Shown in pieces: positions 36,221-45,249 of a stretch of 64,000 bases of DNA (positions are counted from its first letter, which is position 1; each line of letters opens with the position of its first letter). The position numbers and the translations under genes were made by a program. This DNA is from an uncultured Saprospiraceae bacterium (GTDB lineage Bacteria; Bacteroidota; Bacteroidia; Chitinophagales; Saprospiraceae): assembly GCA_937929835.1 (NCBI GenBank), contig CALFUU010000017.1, positions 1 to 64,000 of the forward strand, given 5' to 3'. The notes under the pieces were generated by a model. It had not been told where the DNA came from. It searched no databases and saw nothing but the letters and a program-made list of their open reading frames with translations.

Positions 36221-36907
36221 ATGGCTGGGGCACAGATAAAGGCAGGTTGTTTTACAATACTTTTTTTTGGAGGTGTTCTGTGGTTTGTCTTAGGGAAGCC
36301 GGGCCTCTCTGAGATGAAGTCATTTATTCCAGAGTTACCTCTATCAACAGAAAAAGTGGCTAAGCCCAATACCACTAAGGGTACACGGTCCAATAAATCC
36401 AATACGGGCACATCCCCAGGCAAAGTTATAGATCAATATAAAGGGGTCAAAGTGTATTTTAATGGATCTGTAGGGCACGTCTCTGGTAGGAATAGAACGG
36501 CTGATGGCTATAATTTAGGGCTTAAATATCAGTGTGTCGAATTTTCTAAAAGATACTATTACGAGAGATTTGGTCATAAAATGCCTGACAGCTACGGCCA
36601 TGCTAAAGATTTCTTTGATGCCCGTATCCCTGATGGAGCGATTAATAGAGCAAGAGGTATGCGACAATACAGGAATGGTGGACTTAGAAAGCCTCAGTCT
36701 GAAGATCTTATTGTTATAGGGCCGACACCAGAGAATAGTTATGGTCACCTAATGGTCGTTACTGAAGCGTCTGACAGCGAAATCTCCTTTATCCAGCAGA
36801 ATCCAGGACCTCATAATCCCAGTCGAGGCACTTACAGATTGATACAGCGTGATGGTGGCTGGTATATAGATGGTCGAGGAATATTGGGTTGGTTAAGAAT
36901 GCCCTAA
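36221..36907 (+). CDS. CHAP-domain amidase/peptidase with N-terminal anchor
   Basis: The 228-residue protein has one N-terminal membrane segment (AGCFTILFFGGVLWFVLG), a Ser/Thr/Asn-rich linker (TKGTRSNKSNTGTSPG), and a CHAP domain. The catalytic Cys is in LKYQCVEFSKRYYYERFG (about residue 107), the His in NSYGHLMVVTEA (about residue 176) and a polar partner in ISFIQQNPG. CHAP enzymes cut amide bonds in peptidoglycan or glutathionyl-spermidine. The anchor suggests action in the periplasm. It stands between gcdH (divergent) and hemJ. Confidence 0.82.
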   Translation: MAGAQIKAGCFTILFFGGVLWFVLGKPGLSEMKSFIPELPLSTEKVAKPNTTKGTRSNKSNTGTSPGKVIDQYKGVKVYFNGSVGHVSGRNRTADGYNLGLKYQCVEFSKRYYYERFGHKMPDSYGHAKDFFDARIPDGAINRARGMRQYRNGGLRKPQSEDLIVIGPTPENSYGHLMVVTEASDSEISFIQQNPGPHNPSRGTYRLIQRDGGWYIDGRGILGWLRMP

Positions 36908-36956
36908 TTCCTCCCGATATTGATTTGTCCTCGGTTTCTTATAATTTCGGTTCTTG

Positions 36957-37505
36957 ATGGATAGCTATTTAATATTTAAAAGTCTACATTTAGTAAGTAT
37001 GGTCGCCTGGTTTGCGGGCATCTTCTATCTCGTCCGATTGTTTGTCTATCACGTAGAAGCAGACGAAAGGCCTCTTGAAGAGGCTCAAGTTCTAAAGGCA
37101 CAGTACGCCATTATGGAAGAGCGACTCTTCAAGATTATCGTCAGACCGGCGATGCTGTTAACCTGGGTCTTTGGTATCTTGCTGATACAATCTAGAGGTC
37201 TAGAATGGCTTAAGATTAGTCCTTGGTTACATGTCAAGTTATTGCTTGTGTTTTTATTGTCTGGCTACAGTGATTATCTGGGCCGTATCGCGAAGCAACT
37301 CCGTGTGGAGAAAAAGGTCATGACTTCTTATCAATTTAGATTGTTCAATGAAGTGCCGACGCTTTTTTTGCTAGCGATAATATTATTGGCAGTGTATAAG
37401 AATTTAGCGAATTTTGGCTGGACCTTCTTGATACTTGTCGGGTTTGCTGTCCTCTTGTTTATTGGGACAAGGTGGTACCGAAAGATAAGAATGGCCAAAA
37501 AGTAA
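36957..37505 (+). CDS. hemJ: HemJ-type protoporphyrinogen IX oxidase
   Basis: HemJ oxidises protoporphyrinogen IX in the membrane. The 182-residue protein has four membrane segments and the family's first block IFKSLHLVSMVAWFAGIFYL, with the essential His, and RLFVYHVEADERP. The later block is KISPWLHVKLLLVFLLSGYS, with the conserved K, and RLFNEVPTLFLLAIILLAVY. The ATG at 36957 is preferred to a TTG one codon earlier. The gene sits 5 bases before a START-like gene and upstream of hemB and hemW, all heme-related. Confidence 0.9.
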   Translation: MDSYLIFKSLHLVSMVAWFAGIFYLVRLFVYHVEADERPLEEAQVLKAQYAIMEERLFKIIVRPAMLLTWVFGILLIQSRGLEWLKISPWLHVKLLLVFLLSGYSDYLGRIAKQLRVEKKVMTSYQFRLFNEVPTLFLLAIILLAVYKNLANFGWTFLILVGFAVLLFIGTRWYRKIRMAKK

Positions 37506-37510
37506 AAATT

Positions 37511-38539
37511 ATGATAAAAAAATTACTGAAGATTCTCATTATTATATTGGTGTTGATCGCTATTGCGGCTATTGCGTTGATGTTCTTTTCTCCAAAGAAA
37601 TTGGTGTTTGAAGAATCGATAACTGTCGATGCACCTTCTATGACGGTCTTCAATATGGTCAATGATTTCAAGCAATGGGAGGCGTGGTCTCCTTGGAAAG
37701 ATATGGATCCAGAAGCCATCAATACCTACACTGACAAATCTGCTGGAGTCGGCGCCAAGTGGTCGTGGGTCGGGAATGATCAAGTGGGGGAGGGCTCACA
37801 GACGATAACGACTTCTGAGTCTGGAAAGTTGATTAAAACAGTCTTGACATTTAGTGGATGGGATGGAGAATCTGGGACTGAATGGAATTTTACACCAGAG
37901 GGAGATAAGACTAAAGTGAGTTGGGGATTTGATGGTGCAGAGACACCTTTTGTGTTTAGACCCTTCAATCTATTGATGAAGTCAGGACTCAAAAAAACAT
38001 ATGTCAATGGACTGAACAAGATAAAAGACCTTGCAGAAGACAGAGCCAAGAATAGAAAGTATATCGGCTACGTCGTCAATGAAGTCTATCAAGGCACAAC
38101 CAATTATGTTATGAATCGACAGGTTGTCAAAGTGCAAGACATCAATAATTTCTTTACGACCAACGTCGGGGCACTCCTTCAGAAAGCTCAAGGTGTAGAG
38201 ATGGAAATGACAGGGAAGCCAAGCGCATTATTTTATAGTTGGGATGAGACCAATGGCACTACAGATATGGCAGCGGCTATACCCGTGGCAGCACCAGTGG
38301 CTATCCCAGGAGCGATTACGCAAACCCTCAGCGATGGCAAGGCGGTGCAAGTAGATTATTATGGCGACCCTGATAAGTCTGAAGTGGCGCATCAAGCCAT
38401 AGAGTATTATATGAATGATAAAGGTCTCCTTGTAAATTATCCTATAGTACAAGAAACGGTTACCGATCCACTCGAAGAAAAAGACATGAGCAAGTGGTTG
38501 ACTAAGATTACTTACTATGTAACCAACAGCACTCAATAA
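37511..38539 (+). CDS. SRPBCC (START-like) domain plus GyrI-like domain protein
   Basis: The 342-residue protein starts with a membrane anchor (MIKKLLKILIIILVLIAIAA). The first domain is a Polyketide-cyclase/START-like fold: ESITVDAPSMTVFNMVNDFK, QWEAWSPWKDMDPE, WVGNDQVGEGSQTITTSE and VSWGFDGAETPFVFRPF. The second, from about residue 195, resembles GyrI/BmrR-type ligand-binding domains (YVVNEVYQGTTNYVMNRQ, GKPSALFYSWDETNGTTDMA, AVQVDYYGDPDKSEVAHQAI). Both are hydrophobic-ligand-binding folds. A GTG 39 bases upstream, inside hemJ, is a worse start. Ligand unknown; the position after hemJ hints at a heme-pathway link but does not prove it. Confidence 0.75.
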   Translation: MIKKLLKILIIILVLIAIAAIALMFFSPKKLVFEESITVDAPSMTVFNMVNDFKQWEAWSPWKDMDPEAINTYTDKSAGVGAKWSWVGNDQVGEGSQTITTSESGKLIKTVLTFSGWDGESGTEWNFTPEGDKTKVSWGFDGAETPFVFRPFNLLMKSGLKKTYVNGLNKIKDLAEDRAKNRKYIGYVVNEVYQGTTNYVMNRQVVKVQDINNFFTTNVGALLQKAQGVEMEMTGKPSALFYSWDETNGTTDMAAAIPVAAPVAIPGAITQTLSDGKAVQVDYYGDPDKSEVAHQAIEYYMNDKGLLVNYPIVQETVTDPLEEKDMSKWLTKITYYVTNSTQ

Positions 38540-38552
38540 TCGTTACCCTTCC

Positions 38553-39053
38553 GTGAATATACTTCTCCATATATGGGTAGCATTAATTGTAGCGGGTAGT
38601 GCCGTACACGATTTTCATCTGAGCAAGACGGACGTCCGATACAGTACTAAGGATAGAGCGCTACAGGTGACGCTGCACACCTTCATTGACGATACACAGC
38701 TTGCCTTAGAAGCTAGAGACTCACTCGAGTATAAGTTGATGGAAAATGCTGAGCATATATTAGCAGATTCTATTTTAGGTGCTTACTTAAAAGACAATTT
38801 TCTGATCAAAGTAGATGGGAGTCCTATAGAGTTTGAGTATCTCGGCAAGGAAGCTAGCGAAGATATAGAAGGGCTTTACGCCTATCTGGAAGTGCCCAAC
38901 TTAGCCTTGCCCTCAGAAATAGAAATCACAAACAAAATACTGATGGAACAGTTTGATGATCAGAAAAACATCATCAAAGTGATGCTTGATAATGACAACA
39001 AAGCTTTCCATCTTCTTTCTGTAGATGACTACACCAAAACGATTCAGTTTTGA
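38553..39053 (+). CDS. DUF6702-like exported protein
   Basis: The GTG start gives [20 protein letters not shown], a signal peptide, and 166 residues. The mature part ([57 protein letters not shown]) fits DUF6702, a Bacteroidota family with a compact all-beta-like core starting with H-F-(L/H)-S-T-E-(I/V). Its stop overlaps the next start (TGATG), coupling it to yidD. Function unknown. Confidence 0.7.
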   Translation: MNILLHIWVALIVAGSAVHDFHLSKTDVRYSTKDRALQVTLHTFIDDTQLALEARDSLEYKLMENAEHILADSILGAYLKDNFLIKVDGSPIEFEYLGKEASEDIEGLYAYLEVPNLALPSEIEITNKILMEQFDDQKNIIKVMLDNDNKAFHLLSVDDYTKTIQF

Positions 39054-39283
39054 TGAAGTTTCTCATCATCGGGCCTATTCGTGCCTATCAGAAAGTGATC
39101 TCCCCCTTGCTGGGGCCTAATTGTCGGTATCAACCCACGTGTTCACATTATATGATAGAGGCCGTGCAAGAGTGGGGTGTGATTAGGGGTACTTGGCTGG
39201 GTCTTAAGCGTATATTTAGATGTCATCCTTGGGGTGGAATGGGAGAAGACCCTGTACCTAAGAAGGAGCACTCAGCGAGATAA
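39053..39283 (+). CDS. yidD: Membrane protein insertion efficiency factor YidD
   Basis: YidD helps YidC insert proteins into the inner membrane. The 76-residue protein has the whole family signature: [20 protein letters not shown], then [16 protein letters not shown] and [20 protein letters not shown]. The three Cys residues ([11 protein letters not shown] and RCHPW) are present. It overlaps the DUF6702 gene by one base (TGATG). It lies away from the rpmH-rnpA-yidC cluster, as is often seen in this phylum. Confidence 0.95.
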   Translation: MKFLIIGPIRAYQKVISPLLGPNCRYQPTCSHYMIEAVQEWGVIRGTWLGLKRIFRCHPWGGMGEDPVPKKEHSAR

Positions 39284-39391
39284 CTCGATCGATAATTCCA
39301 GAAGCATAAATTATAAATGGGGTAACGCATTAGTTAGAACTATTACTCAAGAGAATGTGTTTTCTTACACTGGTACTACTCTATAATCTCT

Positions 39392-39399
39392 TACTTTTG
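39392..39399 (+). promoter_or_regulatory. -7 promoter box for hemB
   Basis: The plus strand reads TACTTTTG (TAnnTTTG), 15 bases before the hemB ATG. Confidence 0.5.
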
Positions 39400-39414
39400 C
39401 GCTAAAATTAAATT

Positions 39415-40407
39415 ATGCTTCAGCGTCCACGTAGAAATAGGAAATCAGCCTCCATCAGAAAGATGATTCAAGAAAATAGGGTGACGGCGGATGATCTTAT
39501 TATGCCTTTGTTTCTAGTGGATGGTAAAGGTGTAGAGCAAAAGATTCCTTCCTTGCCAGTAGCTTACAGGAGGTCCCTAGATAAGATGCTCAAGGAAATT
39601 GCAGCTTGTGTCAAGCTCGGGTTGCATAGCTTTATCTTATTTCCGAAGATACCGAAGAAGCACAAAGATAAGACGGGGACGTATAGCTACGACCCTGATA
39701 ACTTTTATCTAAAAGCTGCTCAGAAAATAAAAAATAAATTTCCTCAGATCACTTTGATAAGTGATGTAGCTCTAGATCCTTATAGTATCGATGGTCACGA
39801 TGGTATTGTCGAGGACGGCCGCATAGTCAATGATACTTCAGTCGGTGTACTGGCGCGGGTGGCCATAGCACAGGCGGAGGCAGGCTTTGATGTTATAGGT
39901 CCATCAGATATGATGGATGGTAGAGTAGAGGCCATTAGAGAGGCACTCGATGAAGCAGAGTATACAGAGGTCTCCATTATGAGTTATACAGCCAAGTATG
40001 CAAGTGGCTTCTATGGACCCTTTAGAGATGCCTTAGATTCTGCACCAGTCAGTGACCCCAGCATACCGAAGGATAAGAAGACTTACCAAATGGATCCTGC
40101 CAATAGCCGCGAGGCACTCATAGAGGCAGAGCTCGACGAAATGGAAGGTGCTGATTTTATGATGGTCAAGCCGGCCGTTCATTATCTTGATGTCATCAGA
40201 CAGCTCAAAGACAATACGTCCTTGCCTATAGCAGCTTATCATGTCAGTGGGGAGTGTGCGATGTTGATAGCCGCCTGTAAAAATGGATGGCTAGATTATG
40301 AGACAGTTATGCCTGAGACGTTATTGTCTATTAAGCGGGCAGGTGCTGATTTGATCTTGACTTATTTTGCTAAGGAGTTTTTAATGATCCAAAAGAAAAA
40401 GAAGTAA
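39415..40407 (+). CDS. hemB: Porphobilinogen synthase (delta-aminolevulinate dehydratase)
   Basis: HemB condenses two 5-aminolevulinate molecules to porphobilinogen in heme synthesis. The 330-residue protein has RPRRNRKSASIRKMIQEN at the start, LISDVALDPYSIDGHDGIVE, and the active-site Lys segments MSYTAKYASGFYGPFRDA and MVKPAVHYLDVIRQLKD. The metal site segment reads DVALDPYSIDGH rather than the Cys-rich zinc type, so it is a Mg/K-type enzyme. The final AAYHVSGECAMLIAA block is complete. It is the second of three heme genes within about 7 kb. Confidence 0.96.
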   Translation: MLQRPRRNRKSASIRKMIQENRVTADDLIMPLFLVDGKGVEQKIPSLPVAYRRSLDKMLKEIAACVKLGLHSFILFPKIPKKHKDKTGTYSYDPDNFYLKAAQKIKNKFPQITLISDVALDPYSIDGHDGIVEDGRIVNDTSVGVLARVAIAQAEAGFDVIGPSDMMDGRVEAIREALDEAEYTEVSIMSYTAKYASGFYGPFRDALDSAPVSDPSIPKDKKTYQMDPANSREALIEAELDEMEGADFMMVKPAVHYLDVIRQLKDNTSLPIAAYHVSGECAMLIAACKNGWLDYETVMPETLLSIKRAGADLILTYFAKEFLMIQKKKK

Positions 40408-40428
40408 ACTACACGTATACAATTTGCC

Positions 40429-41505
40429 CTAGCTGATTTTAAAAACAGCTGTCTTTACTCTTTTACTAGTGCTCCCATCGGTTTCCAAGTTTTCTAAGAT
40501 AAGGGCTTGTGTTTTTTGGTCAGCGAAGACAGTTTTTAGGTCATTGATTGGGCCAAGAGGTACACTGAATTTGTTGGCTTGAGAGATAATGTCTTTTGCA
40601 GACATCGAGTCTGCACTGGCTTGTAGAAGTGTGAGTAGAGCTATTCTATTTGTCACTCTCTGTGTGTTGTCCCTAAAGCGACTATCATCAAGCACTTCAG
40701 GGCAGCCAAGAATTTTACATAGATTTTCAAATTGCTTTTGATTGCCTATGGCTAAGAGTAATGGTATACCTTCTTGGGTAGTGATGATCTCTCCATAGGG
40801 CGCAATGTTAGGATGTAGAGAGCCTTTACGTTGAGGGTTGTGGTTGAGGTTGATCCAGTTGCTCGCTTGGTTGGCTAGGGAGGCGACGGCAGCATCATAA
40901 AGAGAAACTGAGACCTTGGCGCCTATCTTGTTTTTTAGCTTTTGTATCAAGGCGACTAAGATGCCTTCCTTGAGATGGTGGGCAGCAATAATGTCCATAA
41001 GAGCGACAGGCATTTTTATAGGTGGGCCATCTTTGCTGCCATTCATATGCATCCACCCTGTCTCTGCTTGTATCAGCGCATCGAAGCCAGGTCGCTCGTC
41101 TTCTTCTCCATAGGCGGTTATCAGTCCAAAGATGAGAGTAGGATTTATTACTTTGAGACTCCCATAATCAAAGCCCAATTTTTTTGCTGGGGCAGGTCTA
41201 AAGTTGGATATAACAATATCTGCTGTTGCTATGAGGTGGTATACTTCTTTTTTGTCTTGAGGGTCTTTGAGGTTCTTGAATAGAGATTGTTTGTTCCAGT
41301 TGATAGAATGATAATAGGCTGAGATATTTTTGTCTTTGTCTTCGGTGGGTAATTTCCAAGTCCTTGTCACATCGCCACCAGTTATGAGGTTTTCTACTTT
41401 GATGACTTCTGCACCTAACTCAGCAAAAAACATCCCCACAGCTGGGCCCGCTAGTACGGATGAAAGTTCTATTACTTTTAAGTTGCTAAATACTGCTCTA
41501 CTCAT
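40429..41505 (-). CDS. Family III CoA-transferase (CaiB/BaiF type)
   Basis: These enzymes move CoA between carboxylic acids or take part in racemisation. The 358-residue protein begins FSNLKVIELSSVLAGPAVGM and FFAELGAEVIKVENLITGGD, the family's CoA-binding start. It contains SYYHSINWNKQSL-like AYYHSINWNKQSLFKNLKD, and KMPVALMDIIAAHHLKEG with the catalytic Asp in ALMD. It is somewhat short for the family (usually about 380-400 residues). Acceptor and donor are unknown. It runs convergent with hemB and precedes no tight partner; the zincin gene starts 28 bases upstream on the same strand. Confidence 0.87.
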   Translation of the reverse strand: MSRAVFSNLKVIELSSVLAGPAVGMFFAELGAEVIKVENLITGGDVTRTWKLPTEDKDKNISAYYHSINWNKQSLFKNLKDPQDKKEVYHLIATADIVISNFRPAPAKKLGFDYGSLKVINPTLIFGLITAYGEEDERPGFDALIQAETGWMHMNGSKDGPPIKMPVALMDIIAAHHLKEGILVALIQKLKNKIGAKVSVSLYDAAVASLANQASNWINLNHNPQRKGSLHPNIAPYGEIITTQEGIPLLLAIGNQKQFENLCKILGCPEVLDDSRFRDNTQRVTNRIALLTLLQASADSMSAKDIISQANKFSVPLGPINDLKTVFADQKTQALILENLETDGSTSKRVKTAVFKIS

Positions 41506-41532
41506 AGAATTATTTTTTATTGTGCATTGAGT

Positions 41533-42147
41533 TTAGACGCTTACTTTGTTGTTGTCTAACACGAATTCATTCCAAACTGATTTAAGCCGCTCTATTTTTT
41601 TAGATTCCTCTGCCTCAGATAGTATCAACTGATGCAAATACTGAGGGCCCTGATGGCGATGAAGGTAGACTTGAAACTGCTTTAGTTTTTTGTTGCCCAG
41701 CTCGGCCTCTATCTCTAAGGGCGCTGCGTCGTGTCCATATCGGAGATACTGATAAGCAAACACAAAGAGATAGATGATCAGAAATTTGTAACGTGTCGCG
41801 TGATTAAGGTGACCGGCTTCGTGTGCTGCCATACGCAACCAACTATTGAGGTCATTGGCATAAGCGCGCCCATCGAACAACTCTTGGTCTGTAGAGAAAA
41901 AATTTTCTGTAAAGGTGATGCTATGCCAACTGTCACTACCTAAGGTGATGGCGCCTCCTCCTTTATGTGCGGCATAGAAAGGGATATATCGCCTTAGCGT
42001 CCGGGGTAATATTTTAGTTTGAGCTAGGATATCTTTGGGTACATCAGCAACTAGATGTAATAGCTCTACCATAAGCGGACTGAAGTGGTATCCTTTTTTA
42101 TTTGGATGGCTAACCAATAGAAACTGCTCCAACAAAGTGCTTTCCAT
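41533..42147 (-). CDS. Putative zinc metallopeptidase (HExxH), unknown family
   Basis: The 204-residue protein has a clear zincin helix, RMAAHEAGHLNHATRYKF (His-Glu-x-x-His at about residue 112), followed by a hydrophobic stretch (LIIYLFVFAYQYL) and EIEAELGNKK, whose Glu could be a third metal ligand. The N-terminal half (FSPLMVELLHLVADVPKDIL, TLRRYIPFYAAHKGGGAITL) is globular. The pattern loosely resembles small cytoplasmic or membrane-attached M48-like enzymes, but I cannot name the family. It overlaps the hemW stop (TGATG), so it is co-translated with the heme chaperone gene. Confidence 0.6.
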   Translation of the reverse strand: MESTLLEQFLLVSHPNKKGYHFSPLMVELLHLVADVPKDILAQTKILPRTLRRYIPFYAAHKGGGAITLGSDSWHSITFTENFFSTDQELFDGRAYANDLNSWLRMAAHEAGHLNHATRYKFLIIYLFVFAYQYLRYGHDAAPLEIEAELGNKKLKQFQVYLHRHQGPQYLHQLILSEAEESKKIERLKSVWNEFVLDNNKVSV

Positions 42148-43271
42148 CAGGCACTAAAAAGTTCCGAGGTAATCTGATCGGCGAGATACTTCCCCTCTTG
42201 TGTCAGCGTAATCGTATCGGCATTGCGCTGCAGTAGCCCTTTCTCTATTGGTGATTCTATTTCTGCAAGAAAGTGCTCTACATATGCCGTATGATTTTTT
42301 CTTAAGTCTTCGACTCGGCAACCCCACTGTGTACGGAGTTGTGTGAGGATGTATTCGTTATAGAGGTCACGAGGACTGAGCGTTTCTTTTTCTGAAGGAA
42401 GGACACCTAGGCTGAGCTCTTTTATGTATTTGCTATTATTGGCTTGATTCCACTGTCGACTCTGACCATCAAAGGAATGCGCTGAGGGACCGATACCCAG
42501 ATAGGGGACTTGCTTCCAGTAATTAGTGTTGTGATTAGAGTAAAGCTGGTTCTTGGCGTAATTAGAAATTTCGTACTGCTCATAACCTTGCCTATAGAGT
42601 TCTTTCATTGTTATCGCAAACTGTTCAGCATTGCTTTCTTCATTGGGTAGTTGGCCGGTCTGTGTTTTGACTTGGTGAGCGAGAGCTGTTTTTTCTTCTA
42701 TAGTAAGACCATAGCAAGAGATGTGGGGCACATCTAGTTGGGCGACCAACTCTAGATTTTTTGCCCAGCTCTGCTCTGTCGATGTGGGACAACCAAAGAT
42801 CAGATCTATCGATAGATTGTCAAAGCCTAGCGCTTTTGCCTCTTCTACACTAGATCTTGCCTGGATAGCGTTGTGGGAGCGATTCATCCAAGTGAGATCT
42901 ATATCATGAAAGGACTGTATGCCGATACTGAGTCTATTGATGCCACCCGCCTTAAGTTCTTTTAGTTTTTCTATGGTGAGATCATCAGGATTGGCCTCTA
43001 AGGTAATCTCTGCTGTAGGAGCAACAGGATAGTGCTTATGGATTGTCTCCATAAGTACGTTAAGTTCATTTTTGTCTAGTAAGGATGGGGTGCCACCTCC
43101 TAGATAGATTGTCTCTATAATGTCCTCTCCTAGGTAGTCTTTCCTTAGCACCAGCTCTTGTGTGAGCGCAGTTACGAGATCTGCCTTGTACTTGAGGGAA
43201 GTAGAGAAGTGGAAATTGCAATAGTGGCAGGCCTGACGACAAAAAGGAATATGTATATAAATACCTGCCAT
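42147..43271 (-). CDS. hemW: HemW, radical SAM heme chaperone
   Basis: HemW binds heme and a 4Fe-4S cluster and inserts heme into respiratory proteins; it is related to, though not the same as, HemN. The 374-residue protein has the radical SAM motif CRQACHYC (C-x3-C-x2-C) near residue 10, preceded by YIHIPF and followed by F, the HemW form rather than HemN. Further blocks are IYLGGGTPSLLDKNEL, EITLEANPDDLTIEKLKEL, RLSIGIQSFHDIDL, HNTNYWKQVPYLGIGPSAHS and a HemW C-terminal winged domain. It is the first gene of a unit with the zincin gene. It is close to hemJ and hemB. Confidence 0.92.
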   Translation of the reverse strand: MAGIYIHIPFCRQACHYCNFHFSTSLKYKADLVTALTQELVLRKDYLGEDIIETIYLGGGTPSLLDKNELNVLMETIHKHYPVAPTAEITLEANPDDLTIEKLKELKAGGINRLSIGIQSFHDIDLTWMNRSHNAIQARSSVEEAKALGFDNLSIDLIFGCPTSTEQSWAKNLELVAQLDVPHISCYGLTIEEKTALAHQVKTQTGQLPNEESNAEQFAITMKELYRQGYEQYEISNYAKNQLYSNHNTNYWKQVPYLGIGPSAHSFDGQSRQWNQANNSKYIKELSLGVLPSEKETLSPRDLYNEYILTQLRTQWGCRVEDLRKNHTAYVEHFLAEIESPIEKGLLQRNADTITLTQEGKYLADQITSELFSA

Positions 43272-43278
43272 TCACGTT

Positions 43279-43286
43279 TATATTTG
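43279..43286 (+). promoter_or_regulatory. -7 promoter box for the Omp85-family gene
   Basis: The plus strand reads TATATTTG (TAnnTTTG), 21 bases before the TTG start at 43307, supporting that start. Confidence 0.5.
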
Positions 43287-43306
43287 AAGCAGTAAAGTTA
43301 TCTTAT

Positions 43307-45058
43307 TTGTGGTATAGACAGATATATCTTATTCTAGGTTTTTGGTTAAGTGCTTTTGCAGTGGGCAGTGCACAAATAGATACGATCGCTATCCACTTAA
43401 GTAATGTAGCAGATGCCCCTGTCTTAGAAGATACTATAGTTGTCCAGGAGCGCTCCTCTGTCCTCCCTTATTTTGAAGGACTTGTGACGGGACTTATCGC
43501 CAGGGATCATCTTGAGGCCAGTCTGGATTCCTTACTTGTCAACGAGAAGGGCGCTTATGTAACTGCGTTGGTTCATATCGGACCTCAGTATAGTGTAGAA
43601 GCGCTAGAGCTAGATAGCCTGAGCGAAAGTCTTTTGGATAAGTTGAAAGTTAACAAGCCTAAGTCTGCGAGAGATTTTCTTTCGATGCGAGGCGCTATTA
43701 AGGATTATTATGGCAACAACGGCTATCCTTTTGCTAGAGTTAAGTTAGATGACATCAGCCTCACGAGTGGGCGGATAAAGGGTGGCTTGTCTATAGACCT
43801 TGGACAACAGGTCATTATGGATAGTCTTGTCATCAAGGGCGATCTGAAATTGAGGAGGAGTTATCTGAGGAACTATCTGCAGATTTTTAAAGGAGAAGTC
43901 TATGATCATTCTAAGATGCGTACAGTAAGACGGAAGTTAGATCAACTCAACTTTGTAACTGTAGTCAAGGATCCTGAGTTGAGTTTCATTACCAATTATG
44001 CTACGCTAGACCTCTATGTAGATACTAAAAATGCGAGTCGTTTTGATCTTATTTTTGGGGTAATTCCCACCAACGCTATCAGCAATCGACAGCTTTTCTT
44101 ATCGCTAGACTTTACGGCAGAGTTGCTCAATAAGTTGGGCTATGGCGAGTATTTTCTATTTGATTTTGAAAGATTGCGTCCAGAGCAACAGAAGTTAGAC
44201 CTAAGATTTAATTATCCTTACTTACTTGATACCCCATTTGCGATAGATACGCGATTCAGTATATTTAGAAATGCACTTAATTATCAGACGGTCTTAGCGG
44301 ATATGGGCTTACAGTATTTTATCAATAATAGTGACAAGATCAAAGTCTCATATTATGCAGAGACGTCAAGGGTTGTGGAGTTGGATACATCAACCATCCT
44401 CAGTGGAAATATTCCTGAAGATTTAAGTATCAGGCAGGTGGGTTTGGCTGTAGAATTGGATATGTCTAGATTGGATTATAAGTTTAATCCACGTCAGGGT
44501 TTTGCGCTTAACTTCCAGACGATAGTCGGTCGGCGGCAGGTATTACAAGATGCCTCATTGACAGAATTTATAGATCGTAGTGACGCCTTTGCGACAGCTT
44601 TTAATAGCTTAGAAAAAAGGACACCTCGATATGAGTTTAAGTTTTTGGGCTCTTATTTCATACCCTTAGCACAGCGAGGAGCTCTAGGGTTGATCGTTAA
44701 TGCAGGGCACAAGCAATCTTCGGCACAGCTCTTGAGAAATGAGTTGTTTCAGATCGGTGGGAATAAATTGCTTAGAGGCTTTGATGATGCTTCGGTCTTT
44801 ACATCTACCTATACCATCGCCTCTTTGGAATATCGCTTGGCGCTGGGTAAGAATTCTTACTTTCAGTTGCCCTTTGTGGATGTAGGCTTTGTAGATATTG
44901 ACGACGAGTGGACTTTTGTATCCGGTGTTGGCGGCGGTATGGTCCTCGAGACAAAAGTGGGTTTATTTAATTTTTCTGTTGCCGTGGGTAAGCTGCCAGA
45001 AGAGACTTTTGACTTCAGTAGACCCAAGGCGCACTTTGGTTATATCTCGTTATTTTGA
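43307..45058 (+). CDS. Omp85/BamA-TamA-family outer-membrane protein
   Basis: The TTG start gives a signal peptide (MWYRQIYLILGFWLSAFAV, then GSAQ). The 583-residue protein has POTRA-like domains at about residues 75-225 (TALVHIGPQYSVEALELDSL, IKDYYGNNGYPFARVKL, VIMDSLVIKGDLKLRRSYLR) and a C-terminal 16-stranded barrel with LFQIGGNKLLRGFDD (the RGF-type L6 loop motif), SLEYRLAL and a final aromatic strand GYISLF. It is smaller than BamA (fewer POTRA domains), so it is likelier to be a TamA-like or unassigned Omp85 transporter. The TATATTTG box 21 bases upstream agrees with the start. Confidence 0.85.
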   Translation: MWYRQIYLILGFWLSAFAVGSAQIDTIAIHLSNVADAPVLEDTIVVQERSSVLPYFEGLVTGLIARDHLEASLDSLLVNEKGAYVTALVHIGPQYSVEALELDSLSESLLDKLKVNKPKSARDFLSMRGAIKDYYGNNGYPFARVKLDDISLTSGRIKGGLSIDLGQQVIMDSLVIKGDLKLRRSYLRNYLQIFKGEVYDHSKMRTVRRKLDQLNFVTVVKDPELSFITNYATLDLYVDTKNASRFDLIFGVIPTNAISNRQLFLSLDFTAELLNKLGYGEYFLFDFERLRPEQQKLDLRFNYPYLLDTPFAIDTRFSIFRNALNYQTVLADMGLQYFINNSDKIKVSYYAETSRVVELDTSTILSGNIPEDLSIRQVGLAVELDMSRLDYKFNPRQGFALNFQTIVGRRQVLQDASLTEFIDRSDAFATAFNSLEKRTPRYEFKFLGSYFIPLAQRGALGLIVNAGHKQSSAQLLRNELFQIGGNKLLRGFDDASVFTSTYTIASLEYRLALGKNSYFQLPFVDVGFVDIDDEWTFVSGVGGGMVLETKVGLFNFSVAVGKLPEETFDFSRPKAHFGYISLF

Positions 45059-45249
45059 GATGGAGGTGTCGCCGCGCCAATGCATTTACTGATTACTCGA
45101 TTCGATAATATATTGAAAACCCATCAATTAGAGCCTAGCTTTCTTCTAGTTACATAATAGTGTATGCAGCCCTTTTCAGAGGCTAAATCATTTTTTTCGT
45201 CTAATTTCTATATATAGTTTGTGTCTAAATGGACCTATTTATTCGTCAT

